From the NCBI GenBank assembly GCA_963715745.1, contig OY970271.1:868001-932000 (forward strand): DNA of 64,000 nt, given 5' to 3'. Numbering within the stretch: the stretch's first letter is position 1; every line of letters starts with the position of its first letter. The stretch is from CAWGJF01 sp963715745 (lineage in GTDB: Bacteria > Bacteroidota > Ignavibacteria > Ignavibacteriales > Ignavibacteriaceae). Below are positions 26,089-34,881 of this stretch, one piece after another. A program made the position numbers and the translations under genes. The notes under the pieces were generated by a model. The model was not told where the DNA came from and made no database searches. It was given only the letters and a program-made list of their open reading frames with translations.

Positions 26089-27012
26089 TCAGTGATTAGC
26101 TGGTGAAGGTTTAAAGTTGTGATTTGATTCTTCATCTATTATTAGATTTTCATTTAGATGATTATTTTCTAAATCCTCAATTTCTTTCAAATACCAGTAC
26201 CGGGTAATTTTGAAATCAGGAGGTAATTCGCCTATTTGCCAGCCGGGATAAGTTGTTTCAAGAAAATAATATTTCTTTCCCGCATAAGTTTTAAAATCTC
26301 CACGCGAAGGAACTGCAAGCCCAAGCATAGCATGTTTGTAATAATCGCTCCAGAACATTGCACAATCTATACTCATCTTTTCCAGGATTACATAAAGCAA
26401 AAGTGATTTTGAATCACAGTCACCATATCGGTAAGCTATTGTTCCAAGAGGTGGGAAAAGGTCGAGAGCTCCGCCGGGTCTGTCATAAGGTATATTCTGA
26501 ACAAAAGAAATAATGAAATAAACTTTATCCCGGTTGCCAAGTTTCTGATCAACAAATATTTTATTAAAACCAATTAAGATTGGTTTTATTTTGTCGAATG
26601 ATTGATAAAAAATTCTTCTATAGACTTCAGCCCAGACAAGCTGAGTTTCAATTTCAGGATCAACATTTCTGTGATTGATATTTAAACCTAAATCCCGGTA
26701 ACTCATTTTTGCCAGCTTGTCAATAAAATCCATTGCTTCCTTCACATCTTTTTCAAGCAATCGGAATGTCAAGCTGTACTTTTTATTTTTTAAATTATTT
26801 GCTACAAAGTTCCAGTTAAAAGATGCATTAATGATGTTTTCATGACTAAGCGAATCATAAACAATATCATAAGATTCTTTTTCAACATCCGGAGAAGTGA
26901 AATTTATCTCAGAGAGGTTTGAAATGACAATTGCGAAGAATATAAATGCAAACAAAAAAATTAATGTAACACATCCAAAAAATGTGTTTCTGAAACAGCC
27001 TGATCTTGTCAT
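26089..27012 (-). CDS. Membrane-anchored transglutaminase-like cysteine peptidase family protein
   Basis: 307 residues. One N-terminal membrane helix (CVTLIFLFAFIFFAIVISNL), then an extracytoplasmic domain with the transglutaminase-core signature: Cys in YRYGDCDSKSLLLYVILEKM, His in SDYYKHAMLGLAVP and a third acidic residue in YYFLETTYPGWQIGELP. This arrangement is seen in transglutaminase-like proteins that cleave or cross-link peptides. The partner gene (DUF350 membrane protein) ends 10 nt upstream. The target is unknown. The start at 27012 was kept because it precedes the membrane helix. Confidence 0.75.
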   Translation of the reverse strand: MTRSGCFRNTFFGCVTLIFLFAFIFFAIVISNLSEINFTSPDVEKESYDIVYDSLSHENIINASFNWNFVANNLKNKKYSLTFRLLEKDVKEAMDFIDKLAKMSYRDLGLNINHRNVDPEIETQLVWAEVYRRIFYQSFDKIKPILIGFNKIFVDQKLGNRDKVYFIISFVQNIPYDRPGGALDLFPPLGTIAYRYGDCDSKSLLLYVILEKMSIDCAMFWSDYYKHAMLGLAVPSRGDFKTYAGKKYYFLETTYPGWQIGELPPDFKITRYWYLKEIEDLENNHLNENLIIDEESNHNFKPSPANH

Positions 27013-27022
27013 TTATTAGTCC

Positions 27023-27562
27023 TTAGTGTCCGATATCAATTAATGATACTGATGGAAAAGGGATAAGTGCATCAAGCAAAGCAACAATTCCGGGCTGCAA
27101 AAGTAAAGCTAATGAAACCAGAATTACGGAAAGCAGAATGCTTACCGCGGTATTATTTTTCTTTATCTCCAGTAATTCATTCATATCTTTTGTCAATTTC
27201 ATAAAAATCAGAAGCCCGAGATAAATAGAGGAAAAGGCTATTATGCTTGCTAGAATAATCTGTCCGATCATAATAAAAGCCATTTCAATATAATCTGAAG
27301 CAACAGTTGCAGGATCTTTTAGAGTATTTGCAAAAACTATGATGGACGATTCAACTGAATTTCTGACGACAATAATAAGAGAAAGAACAATTGCAGCATT
27401 CAAAATTGCTACCGCAATATTATTCTGCTTCAATTCTTCAATATCGTTAATTCCCTTTGTAAGACTTTGAAAAACTCTTGATGCAAAGTAGATTAAAAAT
27501 ATTCCTACAATCAGGGAAATGATTATTTGCACAATGGCTATAACCAGTAATGTAAAGTTCAT
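27023..27562 (-). CDS. DUF350 family membrane protein (two repeats)
   Basis: 179 residues with about four to five membrane helices in two repeats: FQSLTKGINDIEELKQNNIA / VAILNAAIVLSLIIVVRNSV and MKLTKDMNELLEIKKNNTAV / SILLSVILVSLALLLQPG. Each carries the DUF350 signature of an acidic cytoplasmic loop followed by N(I/T)AVxI. Function unknown; such proteins are often linked to envelope stress or glutathionylspermidine-like genes elsewhere. First gene of a two-gene operon with the transglutaminase-like gene. Confidence 0.85.
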   Translation of the reverse strand: MNFTLLVIAIVQIIISLIVGIFLIYFASRVFQSLTKGINDIEELKQNNIAVAILNAAIVLSLIIVVRNSVESSIIVFANTLKDPATVASDYIEMAFIMIGQIILASIIAFSSIYLGLLIFMKLTKDMNELLEIKKNNTAVSILLSVILVSLALLLQPGIVALLDALIPFPSVSLIDIGH

Positions 27563-27707
27563 AAATCCTCGCGGTAAAGTGATTTATTTCCAAATAATGA
27601 TAAACTAAAATAATCAATTATGGATTTTTTATGTATGTATATTAAATTAATTTAAAGCCTGTGATTCTTTACATAAAATCAATTTCAATTTTAATATTAT
27701 TTTCTGA

Positions 27708-28637
27708 ATGAATAAAAAATTTATCCCGATTATCTTTTTGTTTCTAATTTACCTGAGTGGTTGTGTCCCTTCCGGACTTGAAGAATATGAGAAAGGGTTG
27801 CAAAGCTATAATGAAAACAGGTACATATCTGCTGTTGAATATTTTAGCCGTGCAATTAATAGAGATTCCCTAAATGCTGAATATTATTTTCAAAGGGCTA
27901 ATGCATTTGTAAGCTTAGGAGACTATGAAAAAGCTTTTGTCGATTTTAGTAAGGCAATTGAAATTGATTCAACTAACTCAAAATATTTTCTGAACAGGGG
28001 ACAGCTTTTTTCTGATAATTTAAATTTTGCGAAAGCTATAGCAGATTTTAATTCAGCCCATAATCTTGAACCACAGAACCCGCTTCCAAGTTTTAATCTT
28101 GGCTTCAGCAGTTATTTAGCCGGTGATAATAAGTCGGCAATAAAATTTTATACAGATGCTATTAATTCTGATTCAACATTTATTAAAGCATTTGTAAACA
28201 GGGGAAATGTTTATAGTGAGCTTGACAGCTCAACAAAAGCTATAAATGATTTCACTTCAGCTATAAAACTAAATCCAAATGATGAGATGGCTTTTGCAAA
28301 CAGAGCAAGTGAGTATTTTACAATTGGCGACTTTCAAAACTCGATTGATGATCTTACAGAAGCAATTAATCTGAATAATCAAAATCCAAAGTATTATTAC
28401 TCAAGAGCAGAGGCAAAAATTAATTTAGGGAATTTCCTTGGAGCTGCTTCTGATTACACTTACATAATTAATCTTGATTCAACCGATGCAACAGCTTATT
28501 ACAATCGTGGAATTTGTTATGCAAATATCGAATTAAAGGATAATGCTTGTGAAGATTTTGTAAAGGCAGGCGAGCTAGGCTTCTTTGAAGCTTATGAAGT
28601 GATAAATAAATACTGTGGAAAAAATAAAAAGAAGTGA
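27708..28637 (+). CDS. TPR-repeat lipoprotein
   Basis: 309 residues. Signal peptide with lipobox LIYLSGC (Cys about 19), then at least seven tetratricopeptide repeats (about 34 residues each) such as AEYYFQRANAFVSLGDYEKA, SKYFLNRGQLFSDNLNFAKA and AYYNRGICYANIELKDNACE. TPR arrays bind protein partners; here they should face the periplasm, anchored to a membrane. The stop overlaps the start of the DUF456 gene (TGATG), so the two are coupled. Confidence 0.88.
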   Translation: MNKKFIPIIFLFLIYLSGCVPSGLEEYEKGLQSYNENRYISAVEYFSRAINRDSLNAEYYFQRANAFVSLGDYEKAFVDFSKAIEIDSTNSKYFLNRGQLFSDNLNFAKAIADFNSAHNLEPQNPLPSFNLGFSSYLAGDNKSAIKFYTDAINSDSTFIKAFVNRGNVYSELDSSTKAINDFTSAIKLNPNDEMAFANRASEYFTIGDFQNSIDDLTEAINLNNQNPKYYYSRAEAKINLGNFLGAASDYTYIINLDSTDATAYYNRGICYANIELKDNACEDFVKAGELGFFEAYEVINKYCGKNKKK

Positions 28638-29128
28638 TGCTTGAAGTTATTCTGATTTCTCTCGGATTAATTATTGCCATAGTAGGATTAATTGGTTGCA
28701 TAATTCCCGCAATTCCCGGCCCACCGCTAAACTTTATCTCTCTTTTGCTTCTTGAAGCAGCAAGTGGTGGAACATATTCATTAGATTTCTACATAACCTG
28801 GGGAATCATTACCATCGCAACAATAGTACTGGATTATGTTTTTCCTATTTACAGTGCAAAGAAATTTAAAGCAAGCAACCTGGGAATCTGGGGTTCAGTA
28901 ATAGGAATGATAATCGGGATTATCTTCTTCCCTCCTTTTGGAATGATAGCAGGTTTATTCATTGGAGCTGTTTCAGGCGAATTAATCGCAGGTAAAAAAG
29001 GAGCTGAGGCTATGAAGGTAGGGATGGTAACATTTTTCAGCAGCCTGTTAATGATTGTTTTTAAATTTGCCGCCTCAGCAATGATGACATACTACTTTAT
29101 TAAAGGTGCCGCAGATTATTTATTTTAA
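28637..29128 (+). CDS. DUF456 family membrane protein
   Basis: 163 residues, four to five membrane segments. The opening GLIGCIIPAIPGPPLNFISL and the Gly-rich FPPFGMIAGLFIGAVSGELI are the DUF456 signature. Function unknown. ATG 28637 overlaps the TPR gene stop by one base; a GTG one codon earlier is possible but less natural. Confidence 0.88.
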   Translation: MLEVILISLGLIIAIVGLIGCIIPAIPGPPLNFISLLLLEAASGGTYSLDFYITWGIITIATIVLDYVFPIYSAKKFKASNLGIWGSVIGMIIGIIFFPPFGMIAGLFIGAVSGELIAGKKGAEAMKVGMVTFFSSLLMIVFKFAASAMMTYYFIKGAADYLF

Positions 29129-29133
29129 AAAAT

Positions 29134-29243
29134 GAAAAGGCTGAATCAACATCGGATTTCACGCATCCCCTATTACTATATCTCACATCCCCTCAGTATC
29201 TCGTAAATAGTGCGTTGTAGAAAATTGTTGAACCAGCCTTTTC
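29134..29243. repeat. Long inverted repeat between convergent genes
   Basis: GAAAAGGCTGAATCAAC (29134-29150) pairs with GTTGAACCAGCCTTTTC (29227-29243) in 15 of 17 positions, with a 76-nt interior that contains two CATCCCCT direct repeats. The end of the outer arm is T-rich, so it could terminate transcription from both sides, or be a small structured element. Confidence 0.55.
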
Positions 29244-29270
29244 GGTCTATCTAACCAACCATCAACAAGA

Positions 29271-29513
29271 TCAATGTTCTGTATCTTTTATAACTGCTTC
29301 GCTTGGACAAACTGCAACACATTGCGGTTCATCATAAAATCCTACACACTCTGTACATTTTTCATAAGCAATGTAAGTATGGGAATCACTAAGTGCTGGA
29401 AATTCTTGTCCGTCTTTTTCCCATGGATCTCCTCCCAGATAAATTGCATTATTTGGGCATTCAATTTCGCAAGCATTACAGTCGATGCAGTCATCAGTTA
29501 TTAAGTAAGCCAT
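29271..29513 (-). CDS. YfhL-type 2[4Fe-4S] ferredoxin
   Basis: 80 residues with two Fe-S binding sets: CIDCNACEIECP in the first half, and ECTECVGF-like KCTECVGFYDEPQCVAVCP in the second, where the CxxC and the CP are separated by the extended loop GFYDEPQ that defines YfhL/Alvin-type ferredoxins. Low-potential electron carrier in the cytoplasm; the partner is unknown. AGAGG lies 6 nt before the ATG. Single gene; the 320 bp upstream probably hold its promoter. Confidence 0.92.
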   Translation of the reverse strand: MAYLITDDCIDCNACEIECPNNAIYLGGDPWEKDGQEFPALSDSHTYIAYEKCTECVGFYDEPQCVAVCPSEAVIKDTEH

Positions 29514-29834
29514 TGTTTCCTCTATAAAATATTGTTCGAATTTAAACAGTTATATAGGATTGACAAAAATGGTGCCTGTTAAATTAAACATAAAGCGAAA
29601 GGATATAAGTTTATGAAGGTTAAAAAAATGCCAAAATCACAGGGAAAAAACGGGTATCAAAGCGTTAATTCTCAAATTTGAAAACCAGCTTCTATAAAAT
29701 GAATAAAAGAGTTATTAAATATCATTTAGTTCATTTAATGATTGATACAACAAAGTAATTTAATTACTCTTGTAAGTATTATGAAATGGGAATGTGGAAT
29801 GAAAATTATTTAAGTAAAATGTAATACAGAATAT
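29514..29834. other. Intergenic region, no confident gene
   Basis: About 320 bp of AT-rich sequence upstream of the ferredoxin gene and downstream of the gene at 29835. It should carry the ferredoxin promoter. A 22-codon plus-strand frame (29613-29681, MKVKKMPKSQGKNGYQS...) has AAAGGA upstream, but is too short to support. Confidence 0.5.
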
Positions 29835-30194
29835 TTATTGAGGACCAGATACCTGTTCAACTATATTCATTATATTTCTGAACCGCGGAAGAAACGGCCA
29901 GTATAATCCCACAACTTTCACTTTATATGTGTAGCCTACTCTTATTAATGGATAAAGCTGGTCAGCGTTCTCTTTGTTGTGGTAATAATTGTCTTCATTC
30001 ATGAACACTTCATTTTGTGTGAATATAAAGTAACGCCCCGGCTGGTCAGGCCATTTTTCTTTATTGATTACAGTTATTGTCACCACCTTTTCGGTCAGGA
30101 ATGGTTCAAAGAACAAAAATCCAAAAACGATTATTGCTATAACAATAAGAACTCCGAAAAAAGCGGAGAACTTGAAAAATATATTGCTTGTCAT
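29835..30194 (-). CDS. Small single-pass membrane protein, hypothetical
   Basis: 119 residues: an N-terminal membrane helix (FFGVLIVIAIIVFGFLFF) and an outside domain with the pattern RYFIFTQNEVFMNEDNYYHN, then LIRVGYTYKVKVVGLYWPFL. The motif (Y)xxFTxxEVFxNxD...GxxYxVKVxGxxxPFL recurs in small DUF1523-like proteins from bacteria and phages, but I cannot name this family with certainty. GGAGAG precedes the ATG. Divergent from the lipoprotein gene at 30408. Confidence 0.7.
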   Translation of the reverse strand: MTSNIFFKFSAFFGVLIVIAIIVFGFLFFEPFLTEKVVTITVINKEKWPDQPGRYFIFTQNEVFMNEDNYYHNKENADQLYPLIRVGYTYKVKVVGLYWPFLPRFRNIMNIVEQVSGPQ

Positions 30195-30407
30195 AGTTTT
30201 TCTCTCCTCATCAATTGTGAAAAGATAATTTTAGAACCACCATTGCATCCCATCCTTTCACACACCAGCAAAATTAAGAAAGTGGAAATTAAAAGTATAT
30301 AGTAAAATGCCCAATTAATAAACAAAATAGTACTAAAATCTTTGTTAATTCAAAAATTTGCAGATTGAAAAAAAGCCAATAAATTGGATTCAAAAAATCA
30401 GATAATA

Positions 30408-31136
30408 ATGAAAAACACAGCAAATATTATCATAATAATACTTTCTTTTTGCTTATTTGGATGTAATCAAAAGAGCACAACAAAAACAAATCTATTAAAA
30501 ACCGTTAAGCTTGAAGTTCCTGAACCATCCGGGTTAGCATTTAGTGCAGACTTAAAAACACTTTGGACCGTTAGCGATGAGAACAGTACTGCATACAATT
30601 TAAATACAGATGGAAAAATTTTAAAATCAATTAAGTTGAACGGATTTGATCTGGAAGGAATCACTGTACTGAATGATTCTATACTTGTTGTGATTTTTGA
30701 ACGAACAAGGGAAGTAGCTATAGTTGATACTTCAGGCAGAGAAATAAAAAGACATAAGCTTGACATTCCCGGAAATGACAACAAAGGGATTGAAGGAATT
30801 GCATTCAATCCTGCAGACAATCATTTCTTTATAATAAAAGAAAAAGATCCGTGTCTATTATTAGAATATGATTTTGATTTTAACCTGCTAAAGGAAGACA
30901 CTCTAAAATTTTCTTCAGACGTTTCAGGTTTGTTTTATGACGAAGCAAATAATTATCTCTGGATATTAAGCGATGAAAATTCGTCTGTAAATATTATTGA
31001 TATGCAAAGAGAAGTGCAGCAAAAGATTTATTTTAATTTAAGCCAGCCAGAGGGAATTGCTTATAATGCAGATGAGAAACTTTTATATGTCGTATCAGAT
31101 AGTGAAGATGAGATGTATGTTTTTCTGGTGGAGTAG
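30408..31136 (+). CDS. SdiA-regulated-domain beta-propeller lipoprotein
   Basis: 242 residues from ATG 30408 (a TTG at 30384 is in frame, but the signal peptide starts at the ATG). Lipobox CLFGC, then LEVPEPSGLAFSADLKTLWT, VSDENSTAY, GFDLEGITVLNDSILVVIFE, and SDVSGLFYDEANNYLWILSD. These are the blades of the SdiA-regulated family (YjiK-like), a small six-bladed propeller. Likely periplasmic and lipid-anchored; ligand unknown. No close partner. Confidence 0.82.
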   Translation: MKNTANIIIIILSFCLFGCNQKSTTKTNLLKTVKLEVPEPSGLAFSADLKTLWTVSDENSTAYNLNTDGKILKSIKLNGFDLEGITVLNDSILVVIFERTREVAIVDTSGREIKRHKLDIPGNDNKGIEGIAFNPADNHFFIIKEKDPCLLLEYDFDFNLLKEDTLKFSSDVSGLFYDEANNYLWILSDENSSVNIIDMQREVQQKIYFNLSQPEGIAYNADEKLLYVVSDSEDEMYVFLVE

Positions 31137-31162
31137 AACTTAAACAGTCTTTTATTAAAAAA

Positions 31163-31216
31163 TAACCGGAACAAATCCAATACAAAGCCGACCTTTATAT
31201 TTTGTTATTCCGGTTA
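31163..31216. terminator. Inverted repeat between convergent genes, possible terminator
   Basis: TAACCGGAA (31163-31171) and TTCCGGTTA (31208-31216) are perfect 9-bp arms about 36 bp apart; flanking CAAA/TTTG extends the pairing with a bulge. Lies 27 bp after the plus-strand lipoprotein gene and 195 bp before the end of the minus-strand sugar transferase gene. The rest of 31217-31410 shows nothing I can support. Confidence 0.4.
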
Positions 31217-31410
31217 CAAGAATGACTCCACTAACCACCAAACAGGTATTACATTTAATTTAAATAACCTGTTTCCCTCTACTAAACAATATTCATGCCT
31301 GAAAATTTTTAAATAATAATTTGTTTTTTGTTCGATAATTAAATGATTTATCGGTTGGCTATTTTTAAAATGTAATATTGTAATTACTGAATGGTGAAGA
31401 TGATGAATTT

Positions 31411-32817
31411 TTACACGGCGTTTGTTTTTCCTTTTAACATTTGCCAAATGGTTGTAAAAATAATCTGTAGATCTAGGGTAAAAGTCCAGTTTTCAATATA
31501 CCATAAATCATATTCGATCCTTTTTCGGGTTCTGACTTTAAATTCTTCCCTGTCAACTGGGTCACCCCGCAAGCCGTGAATTTGTGCCCATCCTGTTAAT
31601 CCGGGTTTAACAACATGCCTCAACTTTATTTCTTCAACAATTTCTTTATACTGATCATAATACCGGATTGGTTGAGGGCGCGGACCGACAACCGACATAT
31701 CTCCCTTTAAAACATTTAAAAACTGGGGAAGTTCATCTAGATTAGTTCGTCGTAAAAATTTGCCAAACTTTGTAACCCTTTTATCATCTTCCACAACTGG
31801 ATTAAATGATGCTTCCTTGTTTGAATCAATTACATTCATTGTCCTGAATTTATAGCACCTGAATTTTTTGTTTTTAGCTCCGTACCTGTCTTGTATATAA
31901 AAAACCGGTCCAGGTGAAGTAATTTTAGAGATTATAAAAATCAAAGGAATCAGCCAGCTAAAAACCAGTAACAGAACTGTTAAAGAAAAAATAATATCAA
32001 AAATTCTTTTTAATATTCGCCATTGAACTTCTTCAAGCGGCTCCTTTCTTATTGTAATTATCGGGAATTCACCAAATGTGCTGACCTGCAATCTGCTCGA
32101 TAAGTAATTCAAATATTCAGGAATTATGTGAGCTTTAACCGCATTTCGATTACATATTTTAATTACAGAGTTCAAAAACCCTGCAGATGCTTCATCAACT
32201 GCAATTACGACTTCTTCAATTTTTTCTGATTGAATCATATTTTCAAATCCATCAAGATTTCCAATAGCATCAGCCAGTTTGTCATCACTCTTTTTCTCAG
32301 TCAGTAATCCAACAAAATGATATCCGAAATCAGGGTTGCTCTTAACCATCTCTTTAAATTTTAGTGCAAGTTCACCGCTGCCAATCACTACAAGATTCCT
32401 TATGTTCTTGCCTTTTCTTCTCAGGGCTTTCAAGATTTTTCTGAAAAGAACAACCCGGATAAATACAAAGACAATTAAGCCAGCCAGGTACAAGACAATA
32501 AAATTACGTGTAAAAAGATTTTCTTTTGTTAAAAAGATGAAAACAATTGTAGCAACAATTTGAATGAAGGCTGAACGTACAATATTTATTATCTGGACAG
32601 AAATGTTTCGTGAATAAAAATCATCATAAAATGTGCTGGCAAGGTTTGTAATTATCCAGAGGAAGTTTAATGCAATTAAGAGAAAAAACATGTAGTAGCG
32701 GTCAATCAGAATTTGCCAGGATTGTGCGACAACTGCCGAGAGAAGGAATACAATGTTCAGAATAAGTAGATCACTTAGAAGACGAAAAAGGAATAAAGAT
32801 CTTTTATTTACGATCAT
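31411..32817 (-). CDS. Undecaprenyl-phosphate sugar-phosphate transferase (WcaJ/WbaP type)
   Basis: 468 residues. Four to five N-terminal membrane helices, then a CoA-binding-like Rossmann domain (NIRNLVVIGSGELALKFKEM), then from about residue 275 the bacterial sugar transferase domain: RIFDIIFSLTVLLLVFSWLI, ITSPGPVFYIQDRYGAKNKK, CYKFRTMN and LRRTNLDELPQFLNVLKGDM, SVVGPRP, KPGLTGWAQIHGLRG. It transfers a hexose-1-phosphate to undecaprenyl phosphate and starts repeat-unit synthesis for an exopolysaccharide. Last gene of a minus-strand pair with the glycosyltransferase upstream (9-nt gap). Confidence 0.93.
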   Translation of the reverse strand: MIVNKRSLFLFRLLSDLLILNIVFLLSAVVAQSWQILIDRYYMFFLLIALNFLWIITNLASTFYDDFYSRNISVQIINIVRSAFIQIVATIVFIFLTKENLFTRNFIVLYLAGLIVFVFIRVVLFRKILKALRRKGKNIRNLVVIGSGELALKFKEMVKSNPDFGYHFVGLLTEKKSDDKLADAIGNLDGFENMIQSEKIEEVVIAVDEASAGFLNSVIKICNRNAVKAHIIPEYLNYLSSRLQVSTFGEFPIITIRKEPLEEVQWRILKRIFDIIFSLTVLLLVFSWLIPLIFIISKITSPGPVFYIQDRYGAKNKKFRCYKFRTMNVIDSNKEASFNPVVEDDKRVTKFGKFLRRTNLDELPQFLNVLKGDMSVVGPRPQPIRYYDQYKEIVEEIKLRHVVKPGLTGWAQIHGLRGDPVDREEFKVRTRKRIEYDLWYIENWTFTLDLQIIFTTIWQMLKGKTNAV

Positions 32818-32826
32818 TGGAAGATT

Positions 32827-33972
32827 CTAACTATTTTGAAAATGTATTTCAGATTTTTCCGCAACGAATTGAAGAATTTTATTTTCAAAATTCTTTCTGC
32901 TGAATTTTTCAGAATGATTCCTGATAATTTCCGGAGAAAATTTATTTTCAGTTTTTTCAAATTCTTCCACTGCGTTTACAATCGATTTAACACTTTGCTC
33001 AGCGAAAAGAATTCCTGTTTCACCATTTAAGACTGATTCTTTAGTGCCTCCACCATTCCATGCAATAACCGGTGTACCACAAGCCATTGCCTCAACAACG
33101 ACAATTCCAAAATCTTCATCAGCCGCAAAAACAAATGCTTTTGCTTTTTGCATTAATTGTTTTACAGAATCCTGCTCTTGGAATGGAAGAATTTCAATAT
33201 TTTTTCCGGCAATTGATTTGATTTTTTTTTCTTCTGCTCCACCTCCAACTACAACCAGCTTTTTATCAGGCATAGTATTAAATGCCTGAACAATAAGGTC
33301 AATTCTCTTATAATTTGTAAAGCGGGAAACTGTCAGGTAATAATTTTCTTTTTTTGTGCCAATAGAAAATTTATCAACATCAACAGGCGGATAAATAACT
33401 TCAGCTTCTCTGTCATAAATCTTTTTAATTCTTTTTGCAATGTGATTTGAATTTGCAATCAGGTAATCCGGTCTTCTTGAAGCTAAAACATCCCACAGCC
33501 TCATTTTGTGAAGAGTTCTTTTAATATACCAGCCTTTGATACCGGTTTTTATTCCTGCATCTTCTAAATATCTGAAATACAAATCCCAGGCATACCGGAT
33601 GGGAGTATGACAATAACAAATGTGTAATTGATCATAACGGGTTAAAACACCTTTAGCAATTGCGTGCGAGCTGGAAATAATAAGTTTATAATCTGAAAGA
33701 TCGAATTGCTCAATTGCATAAGGAAAAAATGGAAGATAAATCCTGTGATTTTTTCTGGCAAATGGAAGTTTCTGTATAAAAGAAGTTTGTGGATGTTTTC
33801 CTTTAAGAACTATTTTTCTCTGCTCGTCATTTAAAATATCAACAAGTGTAAAAATATCAGCATTGGGCCAAAGGTTTGTAAAAGATTCTGTGCATCTTTC
33901 AGAACCTGCATATTCGGCAAGCCAGTCATGTACAATTGCGGATTTTAATTCATTCAACTTATTTTCCTTCAT
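32827..33972 (-). CDS. Glycosyltransferase family 4 (WbaZ-like)
   Basis: About 381 residues from ATG 33972 (the ORF extends to 34002, but the family N-terminus is SAIVHDWLAEYAGSERC). GT-B fold: IVHDWLAEYAGSERCTESF, HICYCHTPIRYAWDLYFRYL, LTVSRFTNYKRIDLIVQAFN, EDFGIVVVEAMACGTPVIAW (the E-x7-E catalytic/donor region) and GGTKESVLNGETGILF. Close in layout to mannosyltransferase WbaZ; donor not certain. Forms a pair with the initiating transferase. Confidence 0.9.
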   Translation of the reverse strand: MKENKLNELKSAIVHDWLAEYAGSERCTESFTNLWPNADIFTLVDILNDEQRKIVLKGKHPQTSFIQKLPFARKNHRIYLPFFPYAIEQFDLSDYKLIISSSHAIAKGVLTRYDQLHICYCHTPIRYAWDLYFRYLEDAGIKTGIKGWYIKRTLHKMRLWDVLASRRPDYLIANSNHIAKRIKKIYDREAEVIYPPVDVDKFSIGTKKENYYLTVSRFTNYKRIDLIVQAFNTMPDKKLVVVGGGAEEKKIKSIAGKNIEILPFQEQDSVKQLMQKAKAFVFAADEDFGIVVVEAMACGTPVIAWNGGGTKESVLNGETGILFAEQSVKSIVNAVEEFEKTENKFSPEIIRNHSEKFSRKNFENKILQFVAEKSEIHFQNS

Positions 33973-34113
33973 TCCGTAAGAGATGAAAAATACTGTCCTC
34001 AAATATATTCATTTATAAAACAGAGTAATAAATTAAGCCCGGTTTGGTTAGAAAATAATATTTTTCAAATTTAACAATATTGATTTGAACAATTTGATAT
34101 TTTATAAGAAAAA

Positions 34114-34881
34114 TTGATTTCTATAATTACTATAACATATAATAATTTTGAGGAATTAAAGAACACTTTAGATTCGATTCCTCAAAGAAAAAATATTGAG
34201 TCTGTAGTAGTTAACGGTGGTGATGAAATCCAGACTAAAGAATATCTGAAAAATTACAACGGTAAAGTAATAAATGAAAAAGACAGTGGAATCGCTGATG
34301 CATTTAATAAAGGACTAAAAATCTCTTCAGGTGAATTTATTATGTTCCTGAACAGCGGGGATTTGCTGCTGGATGCTGATTATTTGTTAAAAGCTGAAAA
34401 AATGCTGAAAACAAATAAAGATTTATTTTTTGTTCACTCAAACATTATTTTTCACGATATGGTAGCTGGTGAAATATTTATGCGTCCGCAAATGAAATCT
34501 CCGGGAAGGGGACAGCCATATTTTCATCCGACAATGATTGTGCGGAAAAGTTGTTTCGAAAAAGTCGGGCAATTTAATACATCTTATAAGATTGCAATGG
34601 ACTTTGATTTTATCGCCAGAATGGAAAAGAATTCTTTGATTGGAAAATACATTGATGAAAAAGCTGTGGTAAAAATGGCTGGATTTGGTAAATCATCCGA
34701 AAAGGAAAAAGAAGCTATTGAAGAATGTTACCGTTCATTGAAAGAAAATGATTTATTAACAATTGCTAACCGCTTTGCTTATTTCATTAGAAAGATGTTA
34801 TTCATAAGCAGAAAACTAATGGAATTAGTTGGGGCAAAAGATTCTTTATCAAAATTAAAACGAAAAAAACATTCAGCCTGA
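34114..34881 (+). CDS. Glycosyltransferase family 2
   Basis: 255 residues starting at TTG 34114; the family N-terminus MISIITITYNNFEELKNTLD begins there, and no ATG fits better. GT-A fold: NEKDSGIADAFNKGLKISSG and FIMFLNSGDLLL (the DXD position is NSGD here, as in many of these short GT2 proteins). C-terminal basic helix region. Adds one sugar to the lipid-linked oligosaccharide. Its end overlaps that of the convergent GT2 gene by 9 nt. Confidence 0.85.
   Translation: MISIITITYNNFEELKNTLDSIPQRKNIESVVVNGGDEIQTKEYLKNYNGKVINEKDSGIADAFNKGLKISSGEFIMFLNSGDLLLDADYLLKAEKMLKTNKDLFFVHSNIIFHDMVAGEIFMRPQMKSPGRGQPYFHPTMIVRKSCFEKVGQFNTSYKIAMDFDFIARMEKNSLIGKYIDEKAVVKMAGFGKSSEKEKEAIEECYRSLKENDLLTIANRFAYFIRKMLFISRKLMELVGAKDSLSKLKRKKHSA

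Noticed and set aside
31214..31447. Minus-strand frame at the end of the sugar transferase gene
   Set aside because: Overlaps the 3' end of a clear gene in another frame, has His/Lys-rich random-looking sequence and no ribosome site.
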